From Dehalococcoidia bacterium (GTDB taxonomy: Bacteria > Chloroflexota > Dehalococcoidia > Dehalococcoidales > BS750m-G39), in assembly GCA_004375675.1 (NCBI GenBank), contig SOKR01000071.1:1-11923 (forward strand): DNA of 11,923 bases. The letters run 5' to 3'. The notes under the pieces were generated by a model, which was not told the origin of the DNA, did no database searches, and was given only the letters and a program-made list of their open reading frames with translations. Position numbers and translations under genes: made by a program. Positions within the stretch are counted from its first letter, which is position 1; each line of letters opens with the position of its first letter. Positions 5,673 through 11,923 of the stretch are shown piece by piece.

Positions 5673-6854
5673 TTAGGGCTCTCTCCCGTAGATAAGTATG
5701 GTATGCTCAACGTTGAGGCCGCTCAGGTTATGGGTCAGCCCGATCTTGGCGCTCTCTACCTGCCTTATCGCCCTTCCCTGCAGCTGCATGGTTATCTCGC
5801 ATGCCTGGCGGATGCCGGTGCCGCCGAAGGGGTGCCCGCAGGCGAGCAGGCCGCCGTCGGTATTTACCGGGATCTTGCCGCCGAAATCGCTCTGTCCCGA
5901 CTCGACAAAGGGTCCCCCCTCCCCCTTCTTGCAGAACCCCAGGTCCTCCATCTCAATAATCTCGGAGATGGTAAAGCAATCATGGGTCTGGGCGACATCG
6001 ATGTCTTCGGGGCCGACCCGCGCTCTCTCGTAAGCCTTCTTGGCGGCTATCCTCAGGTGAACCCAGTCAGCCAGGTCTTCACCCGGCCAGTTCATCGACA
6101 TGCTGTGAAGAGTCGCCTGAGCCGTACCCCGGACATAGACCAGGGGTTTATCGGAGAGTTCCTTGGCTTTATCTTCATGGGTCAATATCACGGCGGCACA
6201 GCCGTCGGTGATAGGAGTGCAGTCAAAGAGGCCGAGGGGCGGCACTACTGCTCTGGCGGCCATCACCTCTTCCATGGTGACCGCCTTCTGAAAGTGCCCC
6301 TTGGGGTTGGTAGAGCCGTTCCGGCGGTTCTTAACCGAGACGGCGGAAAGCTGCTCTTTAGTCGTGCCGTAGCGTTTCATATGCTCCTGGGCGGTCATGC
6401 TGAAGAAAGGAGGCGGCAGACCTATGCCTTGGGCTCCCTCCCAATCGTGGTCTATGGAAGCCATCTCGCTGTAATAGGTCTCCCACCGCTGCGGCGTATA
6501 AAGCTTCTCGCCGCCGGATACCATCACCACATCAGCCATACCCGCCTTTATCAGTCCCGTAGCCAGGATAATACCCGAACTGCCACCGGCACAGAGAGTG
6601 TCCACCCTGGTGCAGATACTGGTCGGTTTAATACCGGTGCGCTCGGCGATTACTGGAGCGATGTTGACCTGAAAAGCACTCCGTCCACAGTAAGAAGAGG
6701 CAAACAGCAGACCGTCCACGTCCTCCTTCTTGAGTGCGGGAACATCGTCAAAACAATCCTTAGCCGCTTCCTGAGCCATGTCTATGATACTTGCCTCCCG
6801 CACCCCCCACTTGCTCATGCCGCCGCCGAGAATACAAACCTTCCTATCCGCCAT
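5673..6854 (-). CDS. SCP2-type thiolase family protein, copy A
   Basis: A 393-residue thiolase of the SCP-x/SCP2 (lipid-transfer protein/thiolase) type, normal for the thiolase domain alone; no SCP2 domain is fused. The nucleophilic cysteine is Cys88 in DTLCAGGSSG (85-94). The SCP2-type HDCF motif (His291, Cys293) stands where classical thiolases have NEAF. The C-terminal glycine-rich motif GGLLACGHPFGGTG (334-347) carries His341 and an extra cysteine, Cys339. Such enzymes cleave or form C-C bonds on CoA thioesters; close relatives teamed with DUF35 act as retro-aldolases. The substrate cannot be deduced. The ATG start has a perfect AAGGAGGT 5-6 nt upstream. It lies 20 nt after the upstream DUF35 gene and 25 nt before its own DUF35 partner. 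It is clearly paralogous to the copy at 7293-8444 but diverged. Confidence 0.88.
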   Translation of the reverse strand: MADRKVCILGGGMSKWGVREASIIDMAQEAAKDCFDDVPALKKEDVDGLLFASSYCGRSAFQVNIAPVIAERTGIKPTSICTRVDTLCAGGSSGIILATGLIKAGMADVVMVSGGEKLYTPQRWETYYSEMASIDHDWEGAQGIGLPPPFFSMTAQEHMKRYGTTKEQLSAVSVKNRRNGSTNPKGHFQKAVTMEEVMAARAVVPPLGLFDCTPITDGCAAVILTHEDKAKELSDKPLVYVRGTAQATLHSMSMNWPGEDLADWVHLRIAAKKAYERARVGPEDIDVAQTHDCFTISEIIEMEDLGFCKKGEGGPFVESGQSDFGGKIPVNTDGGLLACGHPFGGTGIRQACEITMQLQGRAIRQVESAKIGLTHNLSGLNVEHTILIYGREP

Positions 6855-6874
6855 TTTTGACCTCCTTATCTTGC

Positions 6875-7288
6875 CTAGCCTTTTTTGAATTCGTAGCTAA
6901 TCCTGCCTTCGGGTCGCTTTAGCGGAACGACCACCAGGCTCATGCCCGCCTCGATATCACTGGACGCAATATCCTTGCTCAAGCGGGCCATAATCTGGAT
7001 GCCCCCCTCGAACTCACCCAGAGCCAGAATATAGGGGGCGTCATTCTCGAAGCCGGACGGCCCGTAATTGACTATGGTATAGGTAGCCAGCTTACCCTTG
7101 CCCTTAATCTCAAACCACTCCACCTCCCCCGACAGGCAGCTGGGACAATCGGCCTTGGGTGGGAAATAGCTCACCCCGCACTTGGGGCAACGAGTGGCCA
7201 TCACCTTGCCCTGTTCCAGGTAGGTGATAAAATCAGCCGCCTTGGCTTCCGTGGTAAAACTGACCGTACCGAAATTCTCAAAGCCCAT
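6875..7288 (-). CDS. DUF35 (Zn-ribbon/OB-fold) acyl-CoA-associated protein, copy B
   Basis: A 137-residue DUF35 protein. It has a zinc ribbon with Cys34, Cys37, Cys48 and Cys51 (CPKC and CPSC, with YFPPKADC between), then an OB-fold (GKGKLATYTIVNYGP at 62-76; APYILALGEFEGG at 83-95). It probably forms a complex with the thiolase encoded just upstream, whose stop codon lies 4 nt before this ATG. Its ribosome binding site (AGGAGGT) overlaps the end of the thiolase gene, so the two are likely translationally coupled. The length is standard for the family. It differs clearly from copy A, so the two pairs are not a recent duplication. Confidence 0.87.
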   Translation of the reverse strand: MGFENFGTVSFTTEAKAADFITYLEQGKVMATRCPKCGVSYFPPKADCPSCLSGEVEWFEIKGKGKLATYTIVNYGPSGFENDAPYILALGEFEGGIQIMARLSKDIASSDIEAGMSLVVVPLKRPEGRISYEFKKG

Positions 7289-7292
7289 TAAG

Positions 7293-8444
7293 CTACCTCC
7301 TGAGAATGGTTACATTACCGTATTGCCCGATGCCACCGATATTATGCACCAGCCCTATTTCGGCTCCCTTCACCTGGGCCTCGGTAGCCTGGCCCCGGAG
7401 CTGCCGAACAATTGTTCTTATCTGGGAACCACCGGTGGCGCCTATAGGATGCCCCTTGGACAGCAAGCCACCGTCAACGTTGACCGGTATCTTGCCGTCG
7501 GCGTAGGTCTCTTTATCTTCAATTAAGCCCGCTCCCTCCCCGGGCTTAGCGAAGCCCAGGTCTTCGTAGGCTAAAATCTCGGAGACGGTAAAACAATCGT
7601 GAACCTCGGCAACGTCGATATCCTGCGGCTTGACGCCGGCCATCTTGTACGCCTGCCGGGCGGCTTCCTGGGCACACTGCAAGCCGGTGAGCTGCTTCCG
7701 GCCCGCCATAGTCATGGTATCGGTAGCCGCCCCCAGCCCCATCACCCAGATAGGCTTTTCGCTGATGCCCTTAGCCACATCGCCGCGGGCGACGATAACG
7801 CAGGAAGCGCCGTCGGCGTTAGCGCAGCAATCGAACTTCTTAAGCGGGGTGGTTATCATATCGGATTTGAGGATATCCTCCAGGCTCAACTCCTTGCGGT
7901 AGTTCGCCTTGGGATTGGTCGCCCCGTAGTGCGAATTCTTGACCCGCACCTTGGCTAAATGCTCCTCGGTGGTGCCGTACTTATCCATATGAGCCCGGGC
8001 GTACATGGCATAACCCGCGGGCATGGTCAGCCCGAAGGGCGATTCCCAGATTATATCCGCCCCCCGCCCCATTCTCTCGGCAGCGTCGCGGGAGGAAAGC
8101 TCGGACATCTTCTGAAAACCGATTACCGCCACCACCTTATGCAGGCCCGATTTAACCAGCGACCAGGCGACTCGTAATCCCGTGCTGCTGGAGGAACAGA
8201 CCGTCTCCACATAGAAGCTCGGCTTGGGGGTTAACTCCAGGTATTCCGATATCAAGCCGGCCGGTGAGCGCTGCTTATCATACTCCGGCGCCGAACAGAT
8301 AATAGAAGCGTCGATATCACTGGTGGTAATATCCAGCCCCTCCAGCGCCTCCTGAAAAGCATCAAAAGCCAGCTCCCGGATAGATACGCCGCAGCTACGG
8401 CTGAAAACAGTCTGGCCGGCACCGACAATAGCAACGTCCGCCAT
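7293..8444 (-). CDS. SCP2-type thiolase family protein, copy B
   Basis: A 383-residue SCP2-type thiolase. The nucleophile is Cys83 in ETVCSSSSTG (80-89). HDCF is at 282-285 (His282, Cys284), and the C-terminal motif GGLLSKGHPIGATG (325-338) carries His332; this copy keeps the usual SKGHPIGATG form. It could be an acyl-CoA acetyltransferase/thiolase or a DUF35-dependent aldolase. The start ATG is preceded by AAAGGGGAT, and a TATAAT sits in the 34-nt gap after rplA. It is the first gene of the four-gene cassette placed between rplA and rplJ. Family certain; reaction and substrate not assigned. Confidence 0.88.
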   Translation of the reverse strand: MADVAIVGAGQTVFSRSCGVSIRELAFDAFQEALEGLDITTSDIDASIICSAPEYDKQRSPAGLISEYLELTPKPSFYVETVCSSSSTGLRVAWSLVKSGLHKVVAVIGFQKMSELSSRDAAERMGRGADIIWESPFGLTMPAGYAMYARAHMDKYGTTEEHLAKVRVKNSHYGATNPKANYRKELSLEDILKSDMITTPLKKFDCCANADGASCVIVARGDVAKGISEKPIWVMGLGAATDTMTMAGRKQLTGLQCAQEAARQAYKMAGVKPQDIDVAEVHDCFTVSEILAYEDLGFAKPGEGAGLIEDKETYADGKIPVNVDGGLLSKGHPIGATGGSQIRTIVRQLRGQATEAQVKGAEIGLVHNIGGIGQYGNVTILRR

Positions 8445-8466
8445 CAGATATCCCCTTTCACTTTAG

Positions 8467-8472
8467 ATTATA
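8467..8472 (-). promoter_or_regulatory. Possible -10 element ahead of the thiolase/DUF35 cassette
   Basis: The AT-rich gap between rplA and the first thiolase reads TATAAT on the minus strand, a perfect -10 hexamer about 22 bp upstream of the ATG. The -35 region at 16-18 bp spacing (within the rplA end, CTTTAT-like) is weak. It could give the cassette its own promoter in addition to read-through from rplA. Chance occurrence in AT-rich DNA is possible. Confidence 0.3.
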
Positions 8473-8478
8473 AAAATA

Positions 8479-9192
8479 TTAAATGGAAGATAAAGACAGG
8501 GCTGGTTTAAGGTCGAGATTTATACCCGGCCCCATGGTAGTGGTTAAAGAAGCAGTCTTAACATACTGTCCCTTGGCCCCGCTGGGCTTGGCCTTCATTA
8601 TCGCCTCAATCAACGCCGTCAGGTTAGCCAGCAACTTGTCTTCCTCAAAGCTAACCTTACCCAGAACGACATGAATGATAGCCTGGCGGTCAAGCTTAAA
8701 CTCCACCCGCCCCTTGCGGGCTTCATCGATTGCCCTGGGAATATCTTCCGCCGCCACCACTGTCCCCGACTTGGGGTTGGGCATCAGCCCCTTCCTCCCC
8801 AGGATTTTACCCAGCTTGCCGACCCTGCCCATCATATCGGGGGTGGCGATAGCGGTATCAAATTCCAGCCAGCCGTCCTCGATCTTCTTAGCCATGTCGT
8901 CGCCGCCGACGGCATCGGCGCCAGCGGTTTCGGCGGCTCGGGCAGCTTCACCCTGGGCAAAAACCAGCACGCGCACCTTCTTGCCCAGACCATGGGGCAG
9001 GAGAGCCACGCCGCGCACCTGCTGGGTAGCATCGCGCGGGTCGACCCCCATGCGGAGGTGAAGCTCAACCGTCTCGTCGAATTTGGTAAAAGCCGCCTTC
9101 TTAATAATGCCGATAGCCTCTTCCGGGGCATAGGTCTTATCCCTATCCACCATCTTCAGCGCCTCGGCGTACTTCTTGCCGTGTTTGCTCAC
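8479..9192 (-). CDS. rplA: Ribosomal protein L1
   Basis: A 237-residue L1, normal length. L1 forms the mobile stalk that binds 23S rRNA and helps release of E-site tRNA, and in many bacteria represses its own operon. Family features include SKHGKKYAEALK at the N-terminus, FTKFDETVELHLRMGVDPR, the VLVFAQGE strand, the strongly conserved GRVGKLGKILGRKGLMPNPKSGTV region, and KGQYVKTASLTTTMGPG near the C-terminus. The frame stays open 21 codons further upstream, but the GTG at 9190-9192 is chosen: it gives the standard V/M-SKHGKKY start, has a GAGGTG Shine-Dalgarno 8 nt away and lies 1 nt after the rplK stop. The usual downstream neighbour rplJ is displaced by the thiolase cassette. Confidence 0.96.
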   Translation of the reverse strand: MSKHGKKYAEALKMVDRDKTYAPEEAIGIIKKAAFTKFDETVELHLRMGVDPRDATQQVRGVALLPHGLGKKVRVLVFAQGEAARAAETAGADAVGGDDMAKKIEDGWLEFDTAIATPDMMGRVGKLGKILGRKGLMPNPKSGTVVAAEDIPRAIDEARKGRVEFKLDRQAIIHVVLGKVSFEEDKLLANLTALIEAIMKAKPSGAKGQYVKTASLTTTMGPGINLDLKPALSLSSI

Positions 9193-9193
9193 T

Positions 9194-9616
9194 TTATTCC
9201 ACCTCAATCCCCATACTGCGGGCGGTGCCTTCGATGATGCGCTCCGCCCCTTCAATAGTGGTAGCGTTTAAATCTTTAGCCTTAATCTCGGCTATCTCGC
9301 GCAGCTGGGCGCGGGTTATCTTGCCCGCCTTCTCGTGGCCAGCGTCGCCAGAGGCTTTTTCCAGCCCCAGCGCTTTCTTAAGCAAATCGGCAGCCGGCGG
9401 CGTCTTGGTGATAAAGGTGAAAGAGCGGTCTTCGAAGACGGTTATCTCCACCGGGATAATAGAGCCCTCCTGGTTGGCGGTGCGGTCGTTATACTCTTTG
9501 CAGAAGGCCATAATATTAAGCCCGTGTTGCCCCAGGGCCGGACCCACCGGCGGTGCCGGGTTCGCCTTGCCCGCGGGAATCTGCAACTTAATTACGGCTT
9601 TAACTTTCTTAGCCAC
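9194..9616 (-). CDS. rplK: Ribosomal protein L11
   Basis: A 140-residue L11, full length. It binds the GTPase-associated region of 23S rRNA next to the L10/L12 stalk. The N-terminal domain shows VIKLQIPAGKANPAPPVGPALGQ-type sequence (8-30), the proline-rich switch region bound by thiopeptide antibiotics in other species, followed by NIMAFCKEYNDRT (34-46). The C-terminal rRNA-binding domain has GKITRAQLREIAEIK and ends with ARSMGIEVE. The start is GTG at 9614-9616 with TAGGAG about 6 nt upstream. Its gap to nusG is 8 nt, and to rplA 1 nt, so it is tightly coupled on both sides. Confidence 0.97.
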   Translation of the reverse strand: MAKKVKAVIKLQIPAGKANPAPPVGPALGQHGLNIMAFCKEYNDRTANQEGSIIPVEITVFEDRSFTFITKTPPAADLLKKALGLEKASGDAGHEKAGKITRAQLREIAEIKAKDLNATTIEGAERIIEGTARSMGIEVE

Positions 9617-9624
9617 TATATCTC

Positions 9625-10179
9625 CTAGAGCTTCTCCACCTGTAAGAAGTCAAGCTCAACCGGCGTCTCCCGCCCGAACAGGGACAGGAGCACCTTAACC
9701 TTGCCCTTATCGGTGCTTATCTCATCCACCACCCCGACAAAATCGATAAAAGGCCCGCTGGTCACCCGCACGCTCTGCCCCTTACGGAAGCCGACCTTAA
9801 CCTTGGGGGCTTTGGTGGCCATCTGCTTTAAGATCTGGTTGACCTCGTCCTCAAGCAGGGGCGTCGGCTTAGTGCCGCTGCCGACAAAACCGGTAACCCC
9901 CGGCGTGTTACGCACAATGTTCCAGCTCTGGTCGCTCATACTCATCTGGACCAGGATGTAACCGGGCAATATCTTCTTATCCACATTCCGCCGCTGCCCG
10001 TTCTTGACCTCTATCTCCACCTCGGTGGGTATGATTATCTCGCCAATCTCTTCAGCGCTGTCCATAAACTTGATGCGCTGCTCAAGATTCTTCTTAACCC
10101 GTTCTTCATACCCGGAATAGGTATGAATCACAAACCACCCTTTTTGACTTTCCGCCACCTTATTTTGCTTCTCAGTCAC
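9625..10179 (-). CDS. nusG: Transcription termination/antitermination factor NusG
   Basis: A 184-residue NusG from the chosen start. It binds RNA polymerase, modulates pausing and Rho action, and can link polymerase to ribosome protein S10. The NGN domain covers about 14-120 (GWFVIHTYSGYEERV at 14-28; PGYILVQM at 72-79; NTPGVTGFVGSG at 91-102). The KOW domain follows (GQSVRVTSGPFIDF at 134-147; VLLSLFGRETPVELDF at 163-178). The GTG at 10177-10179 is preferred because GAGGG lies 8 nt upstream. Another in-frame GTG at 10192-10194 would add five residues but has no ribosome binding site. It follows secE, in the classic secE-nusG-rplK order. Confidence 0.95.
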   Translation of the reverse strand: MTEKQNKVAESQKGWFVIHTYSGYEERVKKNLEQRIKFMDSAEEIGEIIIPTEVEIEVKNGQRRNVDKKILPGYILVQMSMSDQSWNIVRNTPGVTGFVGSGTKPTPLLEDEVNQILKQMATKAPKVKVGFRKGQSVRVTSGPFIDFVGVVDEISTDKGKVKVLLSLFGRETPVELDFLQVEKL

Positions 10180-10231
10180 CAAAAAAACCCTCACTCAAAC
10201 AAATAATTGAAATCGGAAAACTGCCAGGCCT

Positions 10232-10441
10232 CTATCCGCCCAAAAAGAATCTATCCACGATTTGAGCAAAACCCCAGTCAAAGGCACCCAGCACTATACC
10301 CACGGCGACGGTAACCACCAGCACCAGGAAGGTCAGGTAAGCCGCCTCCCGCCGGGAGAGCCAGACCACCTTCCTCAGCTCGGCTATAATCTCGCCAATG
10401 AACCGAAACCGGGAACGCTTGGTAGCAGTACGATGAGTCAT
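10232..10441 (-). CDS. secE: Preprotein translocase subunit SecE
   Basis: A 69-residue single-span SecE, the short form found in most bacteria outside the enterics. It clamps SecY in the SecYEG channel of the inner membrane. A basic N-terminus (1-13) is followed by the conserved amphipathic helix IIAELRKVVWLSRREA (18-33) and one membrane helix (about 34-54). The usual proline after the tryptophan (VWP) is replaced by leucine here. The ATG at 10439-10441 is chosen, with GAGG 7 nt upstream; a TTG one codon earlier is also in frame. It sits between rpmG (33 nt) and nusG, as expected. Confidence 0.93.
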   Translation of the reverse strand: MTHRTATKRSRFRFIGEIIAELRKVVWLSRREAAYLTFLVLVVTVAVGIVLGAFDWGFAQIVDRFFLGG

Positions 10442-10474
10442 CAAACAGCCTCAAAAGCCTCTACGCTGCCGCAC

Positions 10475-10642
10475 TTATTTTGTCTCCTTGTGCAGGGTAT
10501 GGCTGCGGCAACGGGGGCAATACTTCTTAAGCTCTAAGCGCTGGGTGTCATTCCTCTTGTTCTTAGTGGAAGTATATGTCCTCTCGCTGCACTCGGTGCA
10601 GGCAAGATGGATAATAACTCTGGCTTCAGACTTCCTCGCCAT
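10475..10642 (-). CDS. rpmG: Ribosomal protein L33 (zinc-binding form)
   Basis: A 55-residue L33 read directly from the minus strand: it starts MARKSEARVIIHLACTEC, continues with TYTSTKNKRNDTQRLELKKYCPRC and ends KETK. Four cysteines, Cys15, Cys18, Cys42 and Cys45 in two CxxC pairs, mark the zinc-binding (C+) type. L33 is a small 50S protein near the E site. The ATG lies 2 nt after the tuf stop codon and has no clear Shine-Dalgarno, so translation is probably coupled to tuf. The position between tuf and secE is classical. Confidence 0.95.
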   Translation of the reverse strand: MARKSEARVIIHLACTECSERTYTSTKNKRNDTQRLELKKYCPRCRSHTLHKETK

Positions 10643-10644
10643 GT

Positions 10645-11847
10645 CTATTCAATGATGCGGCCAAAGGTGCCGGCACCCACTGTTTTACCCCCCTCCCGGA
10701 TAGCAAAGCGCAAGCCTTTTTCCAGAGCCACCGGGTAGATAAGCCTAATCTTCATGGTAATATTATCACCGGGCATAACCATCTCCACCCCCTCGGGCAG
10801 CTCGATGGTGCCGGTAACATCGGTAGTCCTGATATAGAACTGGGGCTTATATCCGTTAAAGAACGGGGTATGCCTGCCCCCTTCTTCCTTGCTCAAAACA
10901 TAGACCTCGGCATCGGCATAGGTATGAGGCTTAATCGAACCGGGGGCGGCTATTACCATACCCCGCTCGATGTCATCCCTCTCCATGCCCCGAAGCAGAA
11001 TACCAACGGCATCTCCGGGCTCGGCGTTGTCCAAGATCTTGTGGAACATCTCCAGGCTGGTAGCCACCGTCTTTCGCGGCTCGTGGTGCAAGCCCACTAT
11101 CTCAACCTCGTCGCCGGGGTTAATCACTCCCCGCTCCACCCTGCCCGTAGGCACAGTGCCGCGACCCTTGATGCTAAAAACATCCTCCACCGGCATCAAG
11201 AAGGGCTTGTCTTTAGGCCGTGCCGGAGTGGGAATATACTCGTCAATGGCATCGATCAGCTTCCAGATGCCGCCGCACCACTGGCACTCACGCTTGGCGC
11301 AGCCGCACTCCAGAGCCTTGAGGGCACTTACCTTTATCACCGGCAACTCGTCGCCGGGGAACTTATACTTGGTCAGCAGCTCCCTGGTCTCCACCTCCAC
11401 CAGCTCCTGCAGCTCTTCATCATCGAGGGCGTCTATCTTGTTGAGAGCCACTAAGACGTAAGGAACCTCCACCTGGCGAGCCAGCAGGACATGCTCCCTG
11501 GTCTGGGGCATAGGCCCATCGGGGGCGCTAACAACGAGGATGGCGCCGTCCATCTGGGCCGCGCCGGTTATCATATTCTTGATAAAGTCAGCGTGCCCAG
11601 GGCAATCGATATGGGCATAATGGCGCTTCTCGGTCTCATACTCAATATGGGCAATGGCTATGGTCAAACCGCGCGCCTTCTCCTCAGGGGCATTATCGAT
11701 GCTCTCAAAGGCGCGAAAAGAGGTACCCCCTGCCTTAGACAGAACCATAGTAATTGCCGAAGTCAAGGTTGTCTTACCATGGTCGACATGACCGATGGTG
11801 CCCACGTTGCAATGGGGCTTAGTCCGTTCGAATTTCTGCTTTGCCAT
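10645..11847 (-). CDS. tuf: Elongation factor Tu
   Basis: A 400-residue EF-Tu, full length. It delivers aminoacyl-tRNA to the ribosomal A site as a GTP complex. GTPase motifs: G1 GHVDHGKT (19-26), G2 RGLTI with Thr62, G3 DCPGHAD (81-87), G4 NKID (136-139), G5 SALKAL (174-179). Domains 2 and 3 are complete (EDVFSIKGRGTVPTGRVERG at 221-240; GGRHTPFFNGYKPQFYIRTTD in domain 3), ending with REGGKTVGAGTFGRIIE. Between G5 and domain 2, residues 181-191 carry a four-cysteine insertion (Cys181, 183, 188, 191) absent from E. coli EF-Tu; from memory this occurs in Dehalococcoidia. The ATG has AAAGGGGGT upstream. A tRNA-Thr gene lies 21 nt upstream, as often seen for tuf. Confidence 0.98.
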   Translation of the reverse strand: MAKQKFERTKPHCNVGTIGHVDHGKTTLTSAITMVLSKAGGTSFRAFESIDNAPEEKARGLTIAIAHIEYETEKRHYAHIDCPGHADFIKNMITGAAQMDGAILVVSAPDGPMPQTREHVLLARQVEVPYVLVALNKIDALDDEELQELVEVETRELLTKYKFPGDELPVIKVSALKALECGCAKRECQWCGGIWKLIDAIDEYIPTPARPKDKPFLMPVEDVFSIKGRGTVPTGRVERGVINPGDEVEIVGLHHEPRKTVATSLEMFHKILDNAEPGDAVGILLRGMERDDIERGMVIAAPGSIKPHTYADAEVYVLSKEEGGRHTPFFNGYKPQFYIRTTDVTGTIELPEGVEMVMPGDNITMKIRLIYPVALEKGLRFAIREGGKTVGAGTFGRIIE

Positions 11848-11868
11848 TTTTTAACCCCCTTTAATTAA

Positions 11869-11923
11869 AGCCCACAACCAGATTCGAACTGGTGACCCCG
11901 TTCTTACCAAGAACGTGCTCTAC
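11869..11923 (-). tRNA. tRNA-Thr(GGT), 5' part cut off by window edge
   Basis: The minus strand shows the 3' three quarters of a tRNA: the end of the D-arm (GTAGAGCA), an anticodon stem CGTTC/GAACG with loop TTGGTAA (anticodon GGT, threonine), the T-arm ACCAG-TTCGAAT-CTGGT, and the 3' acceptor strand TGTGGGC followed by T at the discriminator position. The 3' CCA is not encoded. About the first 19 bases lie beyond the window. A tRNA-Thr immediately before tuf is a common bacterial arrangement. Confidence 0.93.

Noticed and set aside
5703..6860. 385-residue plus-strand open frame opposite thiolase copy A
   Set aside because: It is antisense to a clear full-length thiolase, has no recognisable domain, and arises from codon bias leaving the complementary frame open.
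8671..9237. 188-residue plus-strand open frame opposite rplA
   Set aside because: It is antisense to conserved L1 sequence with no recognisable motif; a shadow frame.
9193..9255. N-terminal extension of rplA by 21 residues to an upstream ATG
   Set aside because: The extension overlaps the rplK 3' end and does not resemble L1; the GTG at 9190-9192 gives the standard L1 start with a good ribosome binding site.
10180..10194. Upstream GTG start for nusG adding five residues
   Set aside because: It has no Shine-Dalgarno, whereas GAGGG is well placed for the GTG at 10177-10179; it remains a minor alternative.

Overview
The window carries a bacterial chromosomal segment built around a translation/transcription gene cluster, all on the minus strand from the right edge: tRNA-Thr(GGT) (cut by the window edge) - tuf - rpmG - secE - nusG - rplK - rplA - [thiolase - DUF35 - thiolase - DUF35] - L10 leader - rplJ - rplL - small membrane protein - MFS transporter. 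The left 2.1 kb reads on the plus strand: a terminator-like hairpin, a SnoaL-like protein and a ComM/YifB-type Mg-chelatase-like AAA+ ATPase, which is convergent with the MFS gene. No stretch over 300 bases lacks a gene.

The organism is a bacterium with moderately GC-rich DNA, strong Shine-Dalgarno sites and frequent GTG starts (MFS, 85-aa protein, rplJ, rplA, rplK, nusG). EF-Tu carries a short four-cysteine insertion (CxCx4CxxC) which, from memory, matches Dehalococcoidia (Chloroflexota) EF-Tu. A Dehalococcoidia-like Chloroflexota is the best guess, not proven.

The main oddities are three. First, the usually contiguous rplKA-rplJL block is split by a 3.3-kb cassette of two tandem pairs of SCP2-type thiolase plus DUF35 (zinc-ribbon/OB-fold) protein, in the same direction and with short gaps. 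Second, rplL encodes a 238-residue protein: a normal L7/L12 preceded by about 110 residues of Lys/Glu/Pro/Ala repeats (three 14-mers, one 13-mer, three 8-mers). Third, rplJ is preceded by an L10-leader RNA whose competing antiterminator and terminator helices can be drawn exactly from the sequence, so rplJ-rplL seem to have their own autogenous control downstream of the inserted metabolic genes. rplL is followed by a small membrane protein and a transporter, not by rpoBC.

How the genes fit together: tuf, rpmG, secE, nusG, rplK, rplA, rplJ and rplL supply elongation factor, ribosomal proteins (L33 and the L1/L11/L10/L12 stalk region), a translocon subunit and an elongation/antitermination factor. 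The thiolase/DUF35 pairs probably act on acyl-CoA substrates (thiolytic or aldol C-C bond cleavage or formation); why they sit in a ribosomal operon is not evident from sequence.
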